From an uncultured Chitinophaga sp. (GTDB lineage Bacteria; Bacteroidota; Bacteroidia; Chitinophagales; Chitinophagaceae), in contig NZ_CALNBI010000433.1 in the NCBI RefSeq assembly GCF_937874145.1, positions 6,880 to 70,879 of the forward strand: DNA of 64,000 bases, written 5' to 3'. The first letter of the stretch is position 1; each line of letters starts with the position of its first letter. Under the pieces are notes generated by a model. It had not been told where the DNA came from. It saw nothing but the letters and a program-made list of their open reading frames with translations, and ran no database searches. Of this stretch, positions 34,908 to 44,386 are shown in pieces. The translations under genes were made by a program, and so were the position numbers.

Positions 34908-36359
34908 TCAATCATAGCCGGGGTTCTGCCCTAGGCTCGTGTTCTGCTGGGTTTCCTGGAAGGGAATCGGCCAGGGCGTGAGGTTGTCGTTCCAATCCTG
35001 CTCGGGCTGGAAAGCTCCACGGGCGGGAATGTTTCGTTTGGTGCGGACGAAATCAATCATCCCGAAACCTTCAAACGCCAGCTCGATCCTCCTTTCGTTC
35101 AGGATGAGATCGATGAGCGCCTGCTTGGAGGCCGGTAACGGCAGCAACGCAGCATCTGAACGGTCGCGGATTTCGTTGATGATATCGAGCGCTTCCTGGC
35201 TAACACCGGCGTTTATCCGCGCCAGGGCTTCTGCTTTGTTCAGCAGCACTTCGGCGTGGCGCAGGATGGGCACCCAGGAATCGAAAGTTGTTTTTGCATA
35301 CTTGCCGGTATACACGAAGTCACCGGAAGTGACGATCATATCCCCGATCTTACGTTTGTCGGTATCCGCGAAATTCGGGAGTTCGAGATAATCCGGGTTT
35401 ATCGAAATATCCGCCCGGCCATTGGGGCTGTAGTGTTGCCCGATGGCGTTGTTGGTATTGGGGTTATCGCTCGTGTTCATGGCGATATTGAAGATGATCT
35501 CGGGCGTGGTTTCATAAGTAGGCCTGTTAAAATTCTCATATGGGTCGGCTGCAAGATCGTACCCTTCAGGAGACGCGATCACCCGGTCGGCAGCCGCGTC
35601 GGCCTGGGGCCAGTTGCCGGTCACGAGGTAAACGCGGGAGAGCAGCCCGTTGGCAGCCCCTTTCGTGGCCCGGGTGCGGGTAGCATACGCAGAGCCCCAA
35701 TCGTCCGGCAAATCAGCGGCCGCATCGGTGAGATCCTGGATGATCTGGTCATACACCTGCTTTACAGTCGCCCTGGGCAATTTCCACTTCGGATCAAAAG
35801 CATCTCCGCCGGAAGTTGGCGCCGTAATCATCAGGGGCACGCCGGGATGGCTGGCGTCCGCGGTGTATCCATATGTCTGCGCATAAATATTGACCAGGTA
35901 ATAAAATGTAAGCGCACGGCAGAATTTGGCTTCCGCATAATATACAGATGCCGCATCCGCGCCGATCACGCTTTCATTTGCCTGGAGATTGGCCATGAAA
36001 TAATTGGCCTCGAAAATGGTACGGTAAGCACCCGTCCAGGCAGCCAAAACCGTCGCATTGTTCGACAGCAGGTTAAATGTGGGTATCTGCCCGAAATAGG
36101 CGGCCACACTGGCATCGTTACCGCGCTGATCGATGTAGATGAGCGCGCGCCCGCCGAGAAACTCCGCATTCTGCAATGCATTGTACAGGCCGAAAGCAGC
36201 CTTCTCAATACGCGCGGGAGTATTAAAAACGTCCTCAGGACCGATTGCCACATACGGGGCCTGTTCATCAACCTTTGAGCAGGAGCCGAACAATAGTAAG
36301 GTTCCAAAAGCAAGTGTTATGACCGGCCGGTAGATATATGTAAGATGTATTTTCTTCAT
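34908..36359 (-). CDS. SusD/RagB-family lipoprotein (pair A)
   Basis: A 483-residue surface lipoprotein (lipobox LLFGSC, ~Cys27) of the RagB/SusD family, the lid that delivers a nutrient to its SusC channel. Visible TPR-helix features are KAAFGLYNALQNAEFLGG, YRTIFEANYFMANLQ, AEAKFCRALTFYYLVNIYAQTYGYT and TRATKGAANGLLSRVYLVTGNWPQADAAADRVIAS. The C-terminus has ILRHAEVLLNKAEALARIN, LNERRIELAFEGFGMIDFVRTKR and LTPWPIPFQETQQNTSLGQNPGY, the standard ending. It is 17 nt downstream of its SusC gene. The nutrient cannot be told: no enzyme genes accompany the pair. Confidence 0.93.
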   Translation of the reverse strand: MKKIHLTYIYRPVITLAFGTLLLFGSCSKVDEQAPYVAIGPEDVFNTPARIEKAAFGLYNALQNAEFLGGRALIYIDQRGNDASVAAYFGQIPTFNLLSNNATVLAAWTGAYRTIFEANYFMANLQANESVIGADAASVYYAEAKFCRALTFYYLVNIYAQTYGYTADASHPGVPLMITAPTSGGDAFDPKWKLPRATVKQVYDQIIQDLTDAAADLPDDWGSAYATRTRATKGAANGLLSRVYLVTGNWPQADAAADRVIASPEGYDLAADPYENFNRPTYETTPEIIFNIAMNTSDNPNTNNAIGQHYSPNGRADISINPDYLELPNFADTDKRKIGDMIVTSGDFVYTGKYAKTTFDSWVPILRHAEVLLNKAEALARINAGVSQEALDIINEIRDRSDAALLPLPASKQALIDLILNERRIELAFEGFGMIDFVRTKRNIPARGAFQPEQDWNDNLTPWPIPFQETQQNTSLGQNPGYD

Positions 36360-36376
36360 GATGTTTAAGATTTAGA

Positions 36377-39300
36377 TCAGAAGGATGCGTTTAAACCGAC
36401 AGAAATTGTTCTTCCGAGGGGAACGCCGCGGTTATCTACACCGAATGCGATGTTCGCAGTACGGTTGGTGTTGATTTCAGGGTCTGCGCCGGAATATCCG
36501 GTAATTATCGCCAGGTTGTCGCCCGACACAAACAGCCGCAGGTTGCTCATACCCAATTTCTCGCGGATGCCCGGGAAGGAATATCCCAGGGATACGTTTT
36601 TCAGGCGGAGGTAGTCGCCCTTTTCCAGCCAGCGGGTGGAGGTTTGGGTAGAAATATTGTCACGGAGCACCAATTTGGGAACGTCCGTGTTTTTGTTCTC
36701 CGGCGTCCAGCGATCCTTGATCTCAACGAGGTTGTTATTCAGGAAATTCGTCATCAGGCCCTGCCTTGTAGCATTCAGGATATAGTTGCCGCCACTGAAT
36801 TGAATCGCTACATTCAGCGTGAATCCTTTATAGGAAACCGTATTTTCCAACCCACCATACCAGGTAGGATATCCGGATTTCCCTTCGAGATAGTTTGCGT
36901 CGGCTGCAGTTACCGCCGTAACTGCCCTGCTGCCATCCGGGGTCGTCCAACGGTTGGCGGCAGCAGCCGTGTGGTTATACATTTTCGTTTCACCATCTTT
37001 GGAGCGGAACATGGCGTAGCCGGTTTCCGGGTTCACGCCTACCCAGTCGATCAAATACCAAACACCCAGCGGACGGCCTTCGCTGGCACGGTTGGAACCG
37101 CTCGGCATATCCAGTCCGCCAACAAGTTTCGTTACCCTGTTTTTCAGGAAAGTTACGTTCGCGGTAACGTTCCAGTCGATCGCCTTATTTGTGATCGGCG
37201 TACCACGTACCGTAAATTCAAAACCGCGGTTCCACATCTCGCCAATATTGGTGGTTACCGTGGCATTGGGAATACCTGTAGTCCGGAGCACCGGGGCGTC
37301 GAGCACGAGATCGTCCACATCATTATTGAAGTAATCAAATGTAAAGCCCAACCGGTTGTTGAAGAACCCTGCATCTAAACCGATATCCAGTTTCTTGGCC
37401 CGTTCCCAGCGGAGATTGGGGTCACCCATTTGCGAGGGCGTAAGACCGTTATCCTCCGTATACTGTCCACCGCCGTAAAGCGTCCGCCAGGCATACCGGG
37501 TAATTTTCGCATTACCCACCACGCCATAGCTGGCACGCAATTTCAATTCATCAATCCAGCCCACATTGTCTTTGATGAAATCCTCTTCCGACAGTCGCCA
37601 GCCAATGGAACCACCCGGGAAATACCCCCTGCGGTTATCTTCCCCGAAATCGGAGGAAGCATCTGCGCGAAACACGAATTCAGCATAATACTTGCTTGCA
37701 TAGTTATACGCTATGCGGCCCAGATACGAGTCGAACGCCGTTGCTTCCTGGCCACCGCCTGTATAGGAATTTCCCTCACCGGCCGACAAGCCGTCATAGA
37801 TGTATTTAAAATAGCTATCGGCGAGGTTGGCCTGCCCGGTATATAATTGGAAGTTGCGCTCATATTGATATTCCAACCCCGCCAAAACTGAGAGATTATG
37901 TTTTTCAGCAAAGGTTGTCGTATAGGTGGCCGTGTTCGTCCAGTTCCACAATTGGTTCTGCCAGAGGTTCTCCTGCACCAGGCCATTCAGGCCGAAACCA
38001 TTGCCTGCCTGATCGGGGCCGCTGTATTGATCCTCGAAATTCTGGAGATAATCGACCCCGAGGCGTGAGGTGAGTTTCAGCCCTTTGATGGGAGTCAGTT
38101 CACCATACACATTTGCCAGGATCCTGCGCGTTTCGTTATCGTTGCGGCCGAGGTAAACGCTGCCCAGCGGGTGGAAGAACCGGTTCTGGCGTTCGCTAAC
38201 CCTGTTGGCGCCGTTTCCCAGGTCGCGATTGCTCGGGGAAAGATAGTAACCGCTGTAATCCCCTGTGCTGTTGTACACCGGCACGTTCGGCGGCGCATTA
38301 TAGCCGCCTATGGTGGAACCTGCGAGATAACCGTCGGAAAGCACCCCGTTATTCAACGCGCGGGATCCATACACACTCATACCAATTTTCAACCAGTTTT
38401 TGGGGGTAACATCGGCGTTGATCCTGGCGGAACCCCTGCGAAGGCGGTTCCCTACCAGGATACCATTCATATCGGCATATTCGGCAGAGCCGTACACCTG
38501 CGATTTCTCTGTACCGCCGCTAAAGGACACCTGGTGCGTTTGCTGGAAGCCCGTGCGGAAAATAACGTCGAGCCAGTTTGTTCTCTCCGGCCGGCCGTCA
38601 CCGTTCTCATCGAAATCCGCCGCGATATCAGCAACTCCCGCATTACGCGATTTTTCATTCTGGATACCAGCGAACTCATCCCCGTTCAATAACTTGGGAG
38701 CCCTGCGCACCGTGGCCCAGGACAGCAGCGTATTATAATTGACGGTCATCGCTCCACGCTTGCCCTTTTTAGTGGTGATGATAATAACACCATTCGCGGC
38801 ACGGGAACCATACAAAGCCGCGGCCGCTGCATCCTTCAGCACATCGACGCTTTCGATGTCGTTGGGATTGATGTCGGCCATCGGGTTATAACGCGTACCG
38901 TTCCCACTGTTGAACACGTTGGTATTCTCGGCTTCGTTGAGAATGATCCCGTCCAGGACAATGAGCGGGCCGTTCTTATTGGAAATCGAGTTCACCCCGC
39001 GGATACGGATGGCTACCGCATCGCCCAGCACGCCGGATTGCACGTTTACATTCACGCCGGCAGCCAGCCCGTCGAGCGCCTGGTCGAAGCTCTGGATCGG
39101 ACGGTTATTGAATTGTACCGCGTCGATCTTGGAAGTGGACGCCGTTGCATCGCGCCGGTTAATGTCCACATAACCGGTTACCACTACTTCACTGAGCGTT
39201 TTGTCGTCGGGGCCCATGGAAACATTGAGCACGCCGCCGCCGGGAACGGGCAATTCCTGCGTGGCATAACCGATAAACGAGAATACCAGCACGTCGCCGC

Positions 39301-39496
39301 TGCCGGCCTCGATCCGGTATTCGCCCTGCGTGTTGGTAATCGTTCCTTTTGATGTGCCTTTAATGGAAATGGTCACGCCAGGTAGTGGTGACCCGTCTGC
39401 TTTATCGGTTACCTTGCCCGCGACTGGACGGGTTTGGGCCATAGCATGCCCGCAAAGTACGACCGATAAGAACAAAAGTAGTAACGTTCTTTTCAT
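36377..39496 (-). CDS. SusC/RagA-family TonB-dependent outer-membrane receptor (pair A)
   Basis: A 1039-residue channel. The start is the ATG at 39496, which opens a signal peptide (MKRTLLLLFLSVVLCGHAMAQ). Order: a CarboxypepD_reg-like domain (~22-105, VAGKVTDKADGSPLPGVTISIKGTSKGTITNTQGEYRIEAG), the plug (~110-230, with LSEVVVTGYVDINRRDATASTSKI and the RagA signature DVLKDAAAAALYGSRAANGVIIITTKKGKRG), and a 22-strand barrel to the end. It takes up an unknown ligand using TonB energy. A candidate -7 element is TTCATTTG (minus strand of 39527-39534), and direct repeats lie upstream. Confidence 0.95.
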   Translation of the reverse strand: MKRTLLLLFLSVVLCGHAMAQTRPVAGKVTDKADGSPLPGVTISIKGTSKGTITNTQGEYRIEAGSGDVLVFSFIGYATQELPVPGGGVLNVSMGPDDKTLSEVVVTGYVDINRRDATASTSKIDAVQFNNRPIQSFDQALDGLAAGVNVNVQSGVLGDAVAIRIRGVNSISNKNGPLIVLDGIILNEAENTNVFNSGNGTRYNPMADINPNDIESVDVLKDAAAAALYGSRAANGVIIITTKKGKRGAMTVNYNTLLSWATVRRAPKLLNGDEFAGIQNEKSRNAGVADIAADFDENGDGRPERTNWLDVIFRTGFQQTHQVSFSGGTEKSQVYGSAEYADMNGILVGNRLRRGSARINADVTPKNWLKIGMSVYGSRALNNGVLSDGYLAGSTIGGYNAPPNVPVYNSTGDYSGYYLSPSNRDLGNGANRVSERQNRFFHPLGSVYLGRNDNETRRILANVYGELTPIKGLKLTSRLGVDYLQNFEDQYSGPDQAGNGFGLNGLVQENLWQNQLWNWTNTATYTTTFAEKHNLSVLAGLEYQYERNFQLYTGQANLADSYFKYIYDGLSAGEGNSYTGGGQEATAFDSYLGRIAYNYASKYYAEFVFRADASSDFGEDNRRGYFPGGSIGWRLSEEDFIKDNVGWIDELKLRASYGVVGNAKITRYAWRTLYGGGQYTEDNGLTPSQMGDPNLRWERAKKLDIGLDAGFFNNRLGFTFDYFNNDVDDLVLDAPVLRTTGIPNATVTTNIGEMWNRGFEFTVRGTPITNKAIDWNVTANVTFLKNRVTKLVGGLDMPSGSNRASEGRPLGVWYLIDWVGVNPETGYAMFRSKDGETKMYNHTAAAANRWTTPDGSRAVTAVTAADANYLEGKSGYPTWYGGLENTVSYKGFTLNVAIQFSGGNYILNATRQGLMTNFLNNNLVEIKDRWTPENKNTDVPKLVLRDNISTQTSTRWLEKGDYLRLKNVSLGYSFPGIREKLGMSNLRLFVSGDNLAIITGYSGADPEINTNRTANIAFGVDNRGVPLGRTISVGLNASF

Positions 39497-39557
39497 ATCG
39501 ATAGGATTTTGGTGATGAAACTGCGACAAATGAAATATGCAGGAAGGTTACAATCCG

Positions 39558-39711
39558 TCGATTTAGATTTTGTATTGGGCTATCGGAAATACTATTTCAT
39601 CATAAGTTCAACTAGTGTACAATGCTCGATCAGGATTTTGAATTGGGCTGTTGAAATATTATTTCATTATGGGTCAATTAGGCTTACTGCTCGATTTAGA
39701 TTATTGAATGC
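39558..39711. repeat. Tandem imperfect direct repeats, 65-68 bp period, upstream of SusC A
   Basis: Three units start at 39558, 39626 and 39691 with TCGAT. Units 1 and 2 match over about 48 bp, including ATTTTG, ATTGGGCT, GAAATA and TATTTCAT with scattered substitutions; unit 3 matches for only about 20 bp (TCGATTTAGAT). They lie just upstream of the candidate SusC A promoter, so they may be repeated regulator sites. Confidence 0.65.
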
Positions 39712-39870
39712 TTCCGCTTGCTGCAATAAAAGTAAATTACTGAAAAAAGGAATATTACGATCAATGAGATATAATGAGTACTTACGGAATTCCCATCAAA
39801 CAGTTTGAATATCAATTCATAGAGTTAAATAATAAATGTGTTTAAGCCGACAAAATACTGGAATAATGAA

Positions 39871-39904
39871 ATAGCCCGGAAAAGCGTGTATGCTTCCGGG
39901 CTAT
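39871..39904 (-). terminator. Hairpin downstream of SusD B
   Basis: ATAGCCCGGAA (39871-39881) pairs with TTCCGGGCTAT (39894-39904). The stem is strong but the T-tract is poor. Confidence 0.55.
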
Positions 39905-39938
39905 AGTGTCCGATCAATTATCATTACCCCAGCGGGCA

Positions 39939-41336
39939 TTATTCATACAAAGGGTGCTGCCCGATATTTTTATTCGCCTGCAATTCCGCAAGCGGTATCG
40001 GCATAAAATAATTTCTTCGCGTATGCAATAAAGTTAAATCGCTTCCTCCTATCGCAATGATATCAGCCGGCAGGCGTACAATATCTTTTTTCCAACGGCG
40101 GAGGTCAAAATAACGATGGCCCTCGAACGCCAGCTCACGGAAACGCTCTTCTTCAATGGCAGTCATCGCCTGTGCCGTTGTGCTGAACGAATTGTGCACA
40201 TAATTGCTGATACGCCGGCTGCGCAATGCCTGCATATCATCATTTGCCGAAGCGATATCCGGCCCCGCCTTGCGCGCCTGCGCCTCCGCATGGATCAGGT
40301 ACATCTCCGACACGCGGAAAAGCTTTATATCCGTCAGGTTGTAATTCGCAGGCTGCCCGCCGGCATATTTCGTTACCGCCCAGCGCGTACCCGCAGGCGA
40401 TGCATCCAGGTCTGCTATCCAGGAATGAAAACGGACATCGTTCACCGCATCAAACGCCCCGATCAATTTGAAAGATGGCGCAAGCAATACCATGCCGCCC
40501 GCGAGCCTGTAAAATGCGCCAAAACGCTCGTCTGCCGGTTCGCGCTTCAGTTTCCAGATTACCTCGTTACTCTGCGCATCCGTCCAGATTTCCGGGAACT
40601 GCGCGGCGGTTGCCAACGGCATTGCGCCGATCACTTCCTGCGAAGCGGCAATGGCGGCCGCCCAGTCCTGCTGGTATAAAGCCGTTCTGGCTTCTATCGC
40701 CAGCACCGCCAGCCGCGTAATCCGCGTTGCACTGCTCCAGGATGCCGGGATGAGCGCTTTTGCATCGCCCAGGTCTTTTCGGATCTGCGCAAACACCTCT
40801 CCTGTTGTATTTCGCGCAGGTTGGCCGGCCTGCGAAACCGTCATAATGGGTACGCCTGCGGAATCCGCCGCATAATCCACTGCATAATGCCGCAGCAGTT
40901 CGAGGTGGCAATAAGCACGAATGGCCAGCAACTCCCCTTTCAAACGATTCTTCCTTTCCACATCCGGCAATTCAGCATGAATGCCGTCGATAACGGCAAG
41001 GATACGATTCGCGCGGTCGATCGCCTGGTAATTGCCCTGCCATGCCGGCACCACGTTCGGCGTGGAGGCATCCTGCCGCCATTCGAATACCTGCACACCG
41101 TCGTTGCCGGTGTTTTCAAGCGGCATCATATTTTCATCCGAAATGAGGGAACTTATCTTTATCGACTGCCCGTTTAACGCCGCATACGCGCCGAGAACGC
41201 CCGTATTCACGTCGTCCACATCCCGGAACGCAACGGATGCGTCTTTAACACCGGCCGGCTTCACGTCCAGGTCCCCCAGGCAGGAAGCCGCCATCATCCA
41301 GGCTGCGAGCAAACTATATCTAAACATTAATTTCAT
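39939..41336 (-). CDS. SusD/RagB-family lipoprotein (pair B)
   Basis: A 465-residue SusD-family lipoprotein (signal MKLMFRYSLLAAWMMAASC, Cys19). Features: FRDVDDVNTGVLGAYAALNGQSIKISSLISDENM, WQGNYQAIDRANRILAVIDGIHA, LKGELLAIRAYCHLELLRHYAVDYAADSAGVPIMTV, LAVLAIEARTALYQQDWAAAIAASQEVI, then DIKLFRVSEMYLIHAEAQARK and IEEERFRELAFEGHRYFDLRRWKKDI. The end, YFMPIPLAELQANKNIGQHPLYE, is the usual SusD terminus. It lies 14 nt after SusC B. The ligand is unknown. Confidence 0.93.
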   Translation of the reverse strand: MKLMFRYSLLAAWMMAASCLGDLDVKPAGVKDASVAFRDVDDVNTGVLGAYAALNGQSIKISSLISDENMMPLENTGNDGVQVFEWRQDASTPNVVPAWQGNYQAIDRANRILAVIDGIHAELPDVERKNRLKGELLAIRAYCHLELLRHYAVDYAADSAGVPIMTVSQAGQPARNTTGEVFAQIRKDLGDAKALIPASWSSATRITRLAVLAIEARTALYQQDWAAAIAASQEVIGAMPLATAAQFPEIWTDAQSNEVIWKLKREPADERFGAFYRLAGGMVLLAPSFKLIGAFDAVNDVRFHSWIADLDASPAGTRWAVTKYAGGQPANYNLTDIKLFRVSEMYLIHAEAQARKAGPDIASANDDMQALRSRRISNYVHNSFSTTAQAMTAIEEERFRELAFEGHRYFDLRRWKKDIVRLPADIIAIGGSDLTLLHTRRNYFMPIPLAELQANKNIGQHPLYE

Positions 41337-41350
41337 CGGTCATTATTTAA

Positions 41351-44200
41351 TCAGAACTGGATACAAACACCCGCTACCAGCGTGCGCGGCGACGGATACT
41401 CGAAAAATGCATTGGCGTTATTGTCTTCCGGATCAAATCCATTCCATTTCGTAAAAGTGAGCAGGTTCTGCCCCTGCACATACACCATCGCACCCTTCAC
41501 CACCTTCAGCGGCGCAAGGCAATGCTCCGGCAGGGAATACGCGATCTGAACATTGCGCAACCGCAGGAACGATGCGTCCTGGATATGGGCGGACGAGAAA
41601 GTACGCGGACTGGTGATCGATGCTTCATTCGCACCGTCTCCCGGCTGGCGCCAGCGCTCCAGCCATCTTACCGACTGGTTGCTGAAGATGTTCCCGTTAT
41701 TGTTCAGCGTGTAATAATCCATCGCGTTATAACGGTTGTAGCCGGATACGTAAGAGAAAAGCACATCGGCCGTCCAGCTCTTGTAACGCAGGCCGGTAGT
41801 AATGCCGCCGTAAATCTGGGGATCGTTGGAGCCGTAGCCGGCCACGCTCATGGAAGTAATGTTATAATTCTCCGTTTTGTTGCCGCTGCGGTCGTAGTAA
41901 AGCGCCTGCCCGGTCTGAGGGTCTACCCCGGCGTATTTTACGATGTAATGCGCGTTCACGGGAAGCCCCTCGCGGATGAGGAAAGTGCTTTTCTGATATT
42001 CGTTGGCGCCGCCGAGGCTGGTAACGCGGTTACGGTTATACGTAAAGTTGGCGCCGGCCGTCCAGGTCAGGTTTTTCGCGCGGATGATATCGCCGTTCAG
42101 GTCCAGCTCCACGCCGCGGTTGCGGATATTGCCGGCATTGATGCTGCGGGAAGTGAAACCGCTGGTCATCGACAGCTGTTCGTCCAGGAAGAAGCCTTTC
42201 GTAGCACGGTTGTAGAAATCGGCCACAAGGCGCAGGCGGTTGTCGAAGAAAGCCAGGTCGAGCCCCGCGTTCAGCATTTCTGTTTTCTCCCATTCGTAAT
42301 CCGGGTTGCCGATGGCGGCGGGTGCGATGCCCGGCTGCCCGTCGTAGCGGGAAGGACCGTACCCAGATGCATAGGCGAAATACTGTGCCGGGGGCGCTGC
42401 GGAAGTACCGTAGCTGGCCCGGACGCGCAGGGTGTTGATCCAGCTTACGTTCTCCAGCCAGGGCAGGTCATACCCGGCGCCGACGGAGTAAAACGGCTGC
42501 CAGCGGTTCCTGGAAGGCAACGTCGACGAGCCGTCGTAACGATAGCTAAGGTTGAGGCTGAAGCGCTCGTCCAGCAGGTAGCGCACAAGCCCCACCCAGG
42601 AAGCCAACGCCCTGCCGGTCCGGTTACCGCCCACCTGCGGAATGAACCCGTTGATGGGAGATCCCGGCGTGGTGGCCGACAGCGTGCCGTCGAGCCCCGG
42701 CGTAAGCCCAAAACCCGTGGCTTTGAGATCCGACCATTTCAGCCGGTTGAATTCATAAAACCCGGCCACCACGAGGCGATGGCGCTCATGCAGCAATTTA
42801 TCGTAAGTGATGCCTGCGGAAGATGTGAACTGGAAGAAGCGGGACATCATTTCCGAATGGCTCCCCTGCCCGCCCGCGGCGGCTCTCCCTGCATTGGAAC
42901 CGGGCGCGGCGGAACGGATCTCGTTATTCTCCCTGAAATCCAGTCCCATATTGAAAGTGGCGTACAGCCAGTCGTTCACCTGGTACCGGAGCGCGGAGCT
43001 GAGCAAGCCTTTCAGTTGGTTCACGCGGTTGGTCGTAGTTTCCATCCGCTCCAGCGCGTCGGAACCCTCGCGGGTGTCGAACGTTCCGCCGAAATTGGAT
43101 TTGTTGCCGCTATGCACGAGCACGCCGTTAATATAAGGCTGCTCATACGGCAGGGCATAATATATGGAGGCAAAGGGATTGGCGACGGAAGACGTTGCCT
43201 CGCCTTCAATGAGGTCGCTGCCGGTATAGCCAACGGCGGTATTGACGGACAGGCGCAGTTTTTTGCCAGTCGCGTCGAGGTTGGTGCGGAAGGTATAGCG
43301 GTCGAGGCCCGAGCGGTAGGCGATACCCTGCTGCGACAGGTAGCTGGCGGAGGAGTAGAACCTTACTTTATCGGTACCGCCGCTGGCGGATAATTCGTAT
43401 TCATGGAAGGGCGCCGCATCGCGGAGGAAGTAATCCATCCAGTCGGTCTGAATATGGCCCAGGCTGTCGAGGATGGCTGCGTTGCGGGCCTTGGCGCTGG
43501 CGGGCAGGCCGGCGTTCGCGGGATTGGCGGCGGAGAAGATCCATCCCGCACCGATCGTTCTGCCAGTTTCTTTCCCCACTTCTTCTTCAAACTGCAATCT
43601 TTCCTTCGTGTTCATCATATCGAAGCGGCGGCGCGAAGCCTGCGAAATACCGTGACGGGTATTGAAAGAGAAGCGCACTTCGCCCTGCTGCCCCCTGCGG
43701 GTGGTGATGAGCACTACGCCGTTGGCGCCGCGGGAGCCATAGAGCGCCGTGGCGTTCGCATCTTTGAGTATACTGACGGATTCGAAGTCCGCCGGGTTCA
43801 GCCCCACGAACACGCCGCTTTCTACGGCGATGCCGTCTACGATGTACAAAGGCGCAGATGCGTTCATATCGGAGAGGTCTGCATTGGTGGCGGTGCCCCT
43901 GATCACCATGCGGGCGCCTGCGCCGGGTTGCCCGCTCCCTGCCGCCACGTACAGTCCGGGCGCGCGGCCCTGCAGCATCTGGTCGAAGGAGGCTATGGGC
44001 GCCTGTTGGAATTTATCCCCTGAAACAGTGGTCACCGCACCCGTGTATTGCTTACGTGTAGCGGTATTGTAACCGGAAATAACGACTTCGTCGAGAAGCC
44101 GTTTCGATGGAATAGCTGTGTCTGGCCGGTTGTCTGATGTCTGTGCAACGCCGGATATGCTGATGGCCGATACCAGCCATAGCGATAGCGTTTTTTTCAT
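41351..44200 (-). CDS. SusC/RagA-family TonB-dependent receptor lacking the N-terminal regulatory-like domain (pair B)
   Basis: A 949-residue outer-membrane receptor. After the signal peptide (MKKTLSLWLVSAISISGVAQ) the chain runs almost directly into the TonB-box/plug region (LLDEVVISGYNTATRKQYTGAVTTVSGDKF), without the CarboxypepD_reg-like sandwich present in pairs A and C. The plug holds the signature SVSILKDANATALYGSRGANGVVLITTRRGQQG; the rest is the large barrel ending in LVAGVCIQF. The shorter form still has all parts needed for transport. SusD B follows 14 nt downstream. No sigma or anti-sigma pair is nearby. Confidence 0.93.
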   Translation of the reverse strand: MKKTLSLWLVSAISISGVAQTSDNRPDTAIPSKRLLDEVVISGYNTATRKQYTGAVTTVSGDKFQQAPIASFDQMLQGRAPGLYVAAGSGQPGAGARMVIRGTATNADLSDMNASAPLYIVDGIAVESGVFVGLNPADFESVSILKDANATALYGSRGANGVVLITTRRGQQGEVRFSFNTRHGISQASRRRFDMMNTKERLQFEEEVGKETGRTIGAGWIFSAANPANAGLPASAKARNAAILDSLGHIQTDWMDYFLRDAAPFHEYELSASGGTDKVRFYSSASYLSQQGIAYRSGLDRYTFRTNLDATGKKLRLSVNTAVGYTGSDLIEGEATSSVANPFASIYYALPYEQPYINGVLVHSGNKSNFGGTFDTREGSDALERMETTTNRVNQLKGLLSSALRYQVNDWLYATFNMGLDFRENNEIRSAAPGSNAGRAAAGGQGSHSEMMSRFFQFTSSAGITYDKLLHERHRLVVAGFYEFNRLKWSDLKATGFGLTPGLDGTLSATTPGSPINGFIPQVGGNRTGRALASWVGLVRYLLDERFSLNLSYRYDGSSTLPSRNRWQPFYSVGAGYDLPWLENVSWINTLRVRASYGTSAAPPAQYFAYASGYGPSRYDGQPGIAPAAIGNPDYEWEKTEMLNAGLDLAFFDNRLRLVADFYNRATKGFFLDEQLSMTSGFTSRSINAGNIRNRGVELDLNGDIIRAKNLTWTAGANFTYNRNRVTSLGGANEYQKSTFLIREGLPVNAHYIVKYAGVDPQTGQALYYDRSGNKTENYNITSMSVAGYGSNDPQIYGGITTGLRYKSWTADVLFSYVSGYNRYNAMDYYTLNNNGNIFSNQSVRWLERWRQPGDGANEASITSPRTFSSAHIQDASFLRLRNVQIAYSLPEHCLAPLKVVKGAMVYVQGQNLLTFTKWNGFDPEDNNANAFFEYPSPRTLVAGVCIQF

Positions 44201-44331
44201 GAGATTTGCTTTTGTGTCTAATGCCCCTAGAGGATGTAACAGTTTACCCCCACAAGATACTGAAATTCAACTGATATCACAGTACACTTAAATGTGATTG
44301 GAAATTTGGCGGGATATTATATGAAAAAGCA

Positions 44332-44370
44332 AAAAAAAGCCGCTCCCGGAATGGGAGCGGCTTTTTTAAT
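44332..44370 (-). terminator. Intrinsic terminator of pair C
   Basis: AAAAAAGCCGCTCCC (44333-44347) pairs with GGGAGCGGCTTTTTT (44353-44367). It lies directly after the stop of SusD C on the minus strand. Confidence 0.85.
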
Positions 44371-44386
44371 TATCGTGCTGCAGGAC

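Larger units (their letters stand above)
39497..39938. other. AT-rich intergenic region upstream of pair A
   Basis: 442 bp with no convincing gene. It contains the candidate promoter of the SusC A gene, three tandem 65-68 bp repeats and a terminator-like hairpin that ends pair B. A 99-residue plus-strand frame (39509-39808) is rejected as coding. Confidence 0.5.

Noticed and set aside
39509..39808. A 99-codon plus-strand frame upstream of SusC A
   Set aside because: It is formed from the imperfect direct repeats and AT-rich promoter DNA; no homologous pattern and no promoter in that direction.
41522..43393. A 623-codon plus-strand frame opposite SusC B
   Set aside because: Antisense to a receptor with standard motifs; no signal peptide, no domain, composition typical of a shadow frame.
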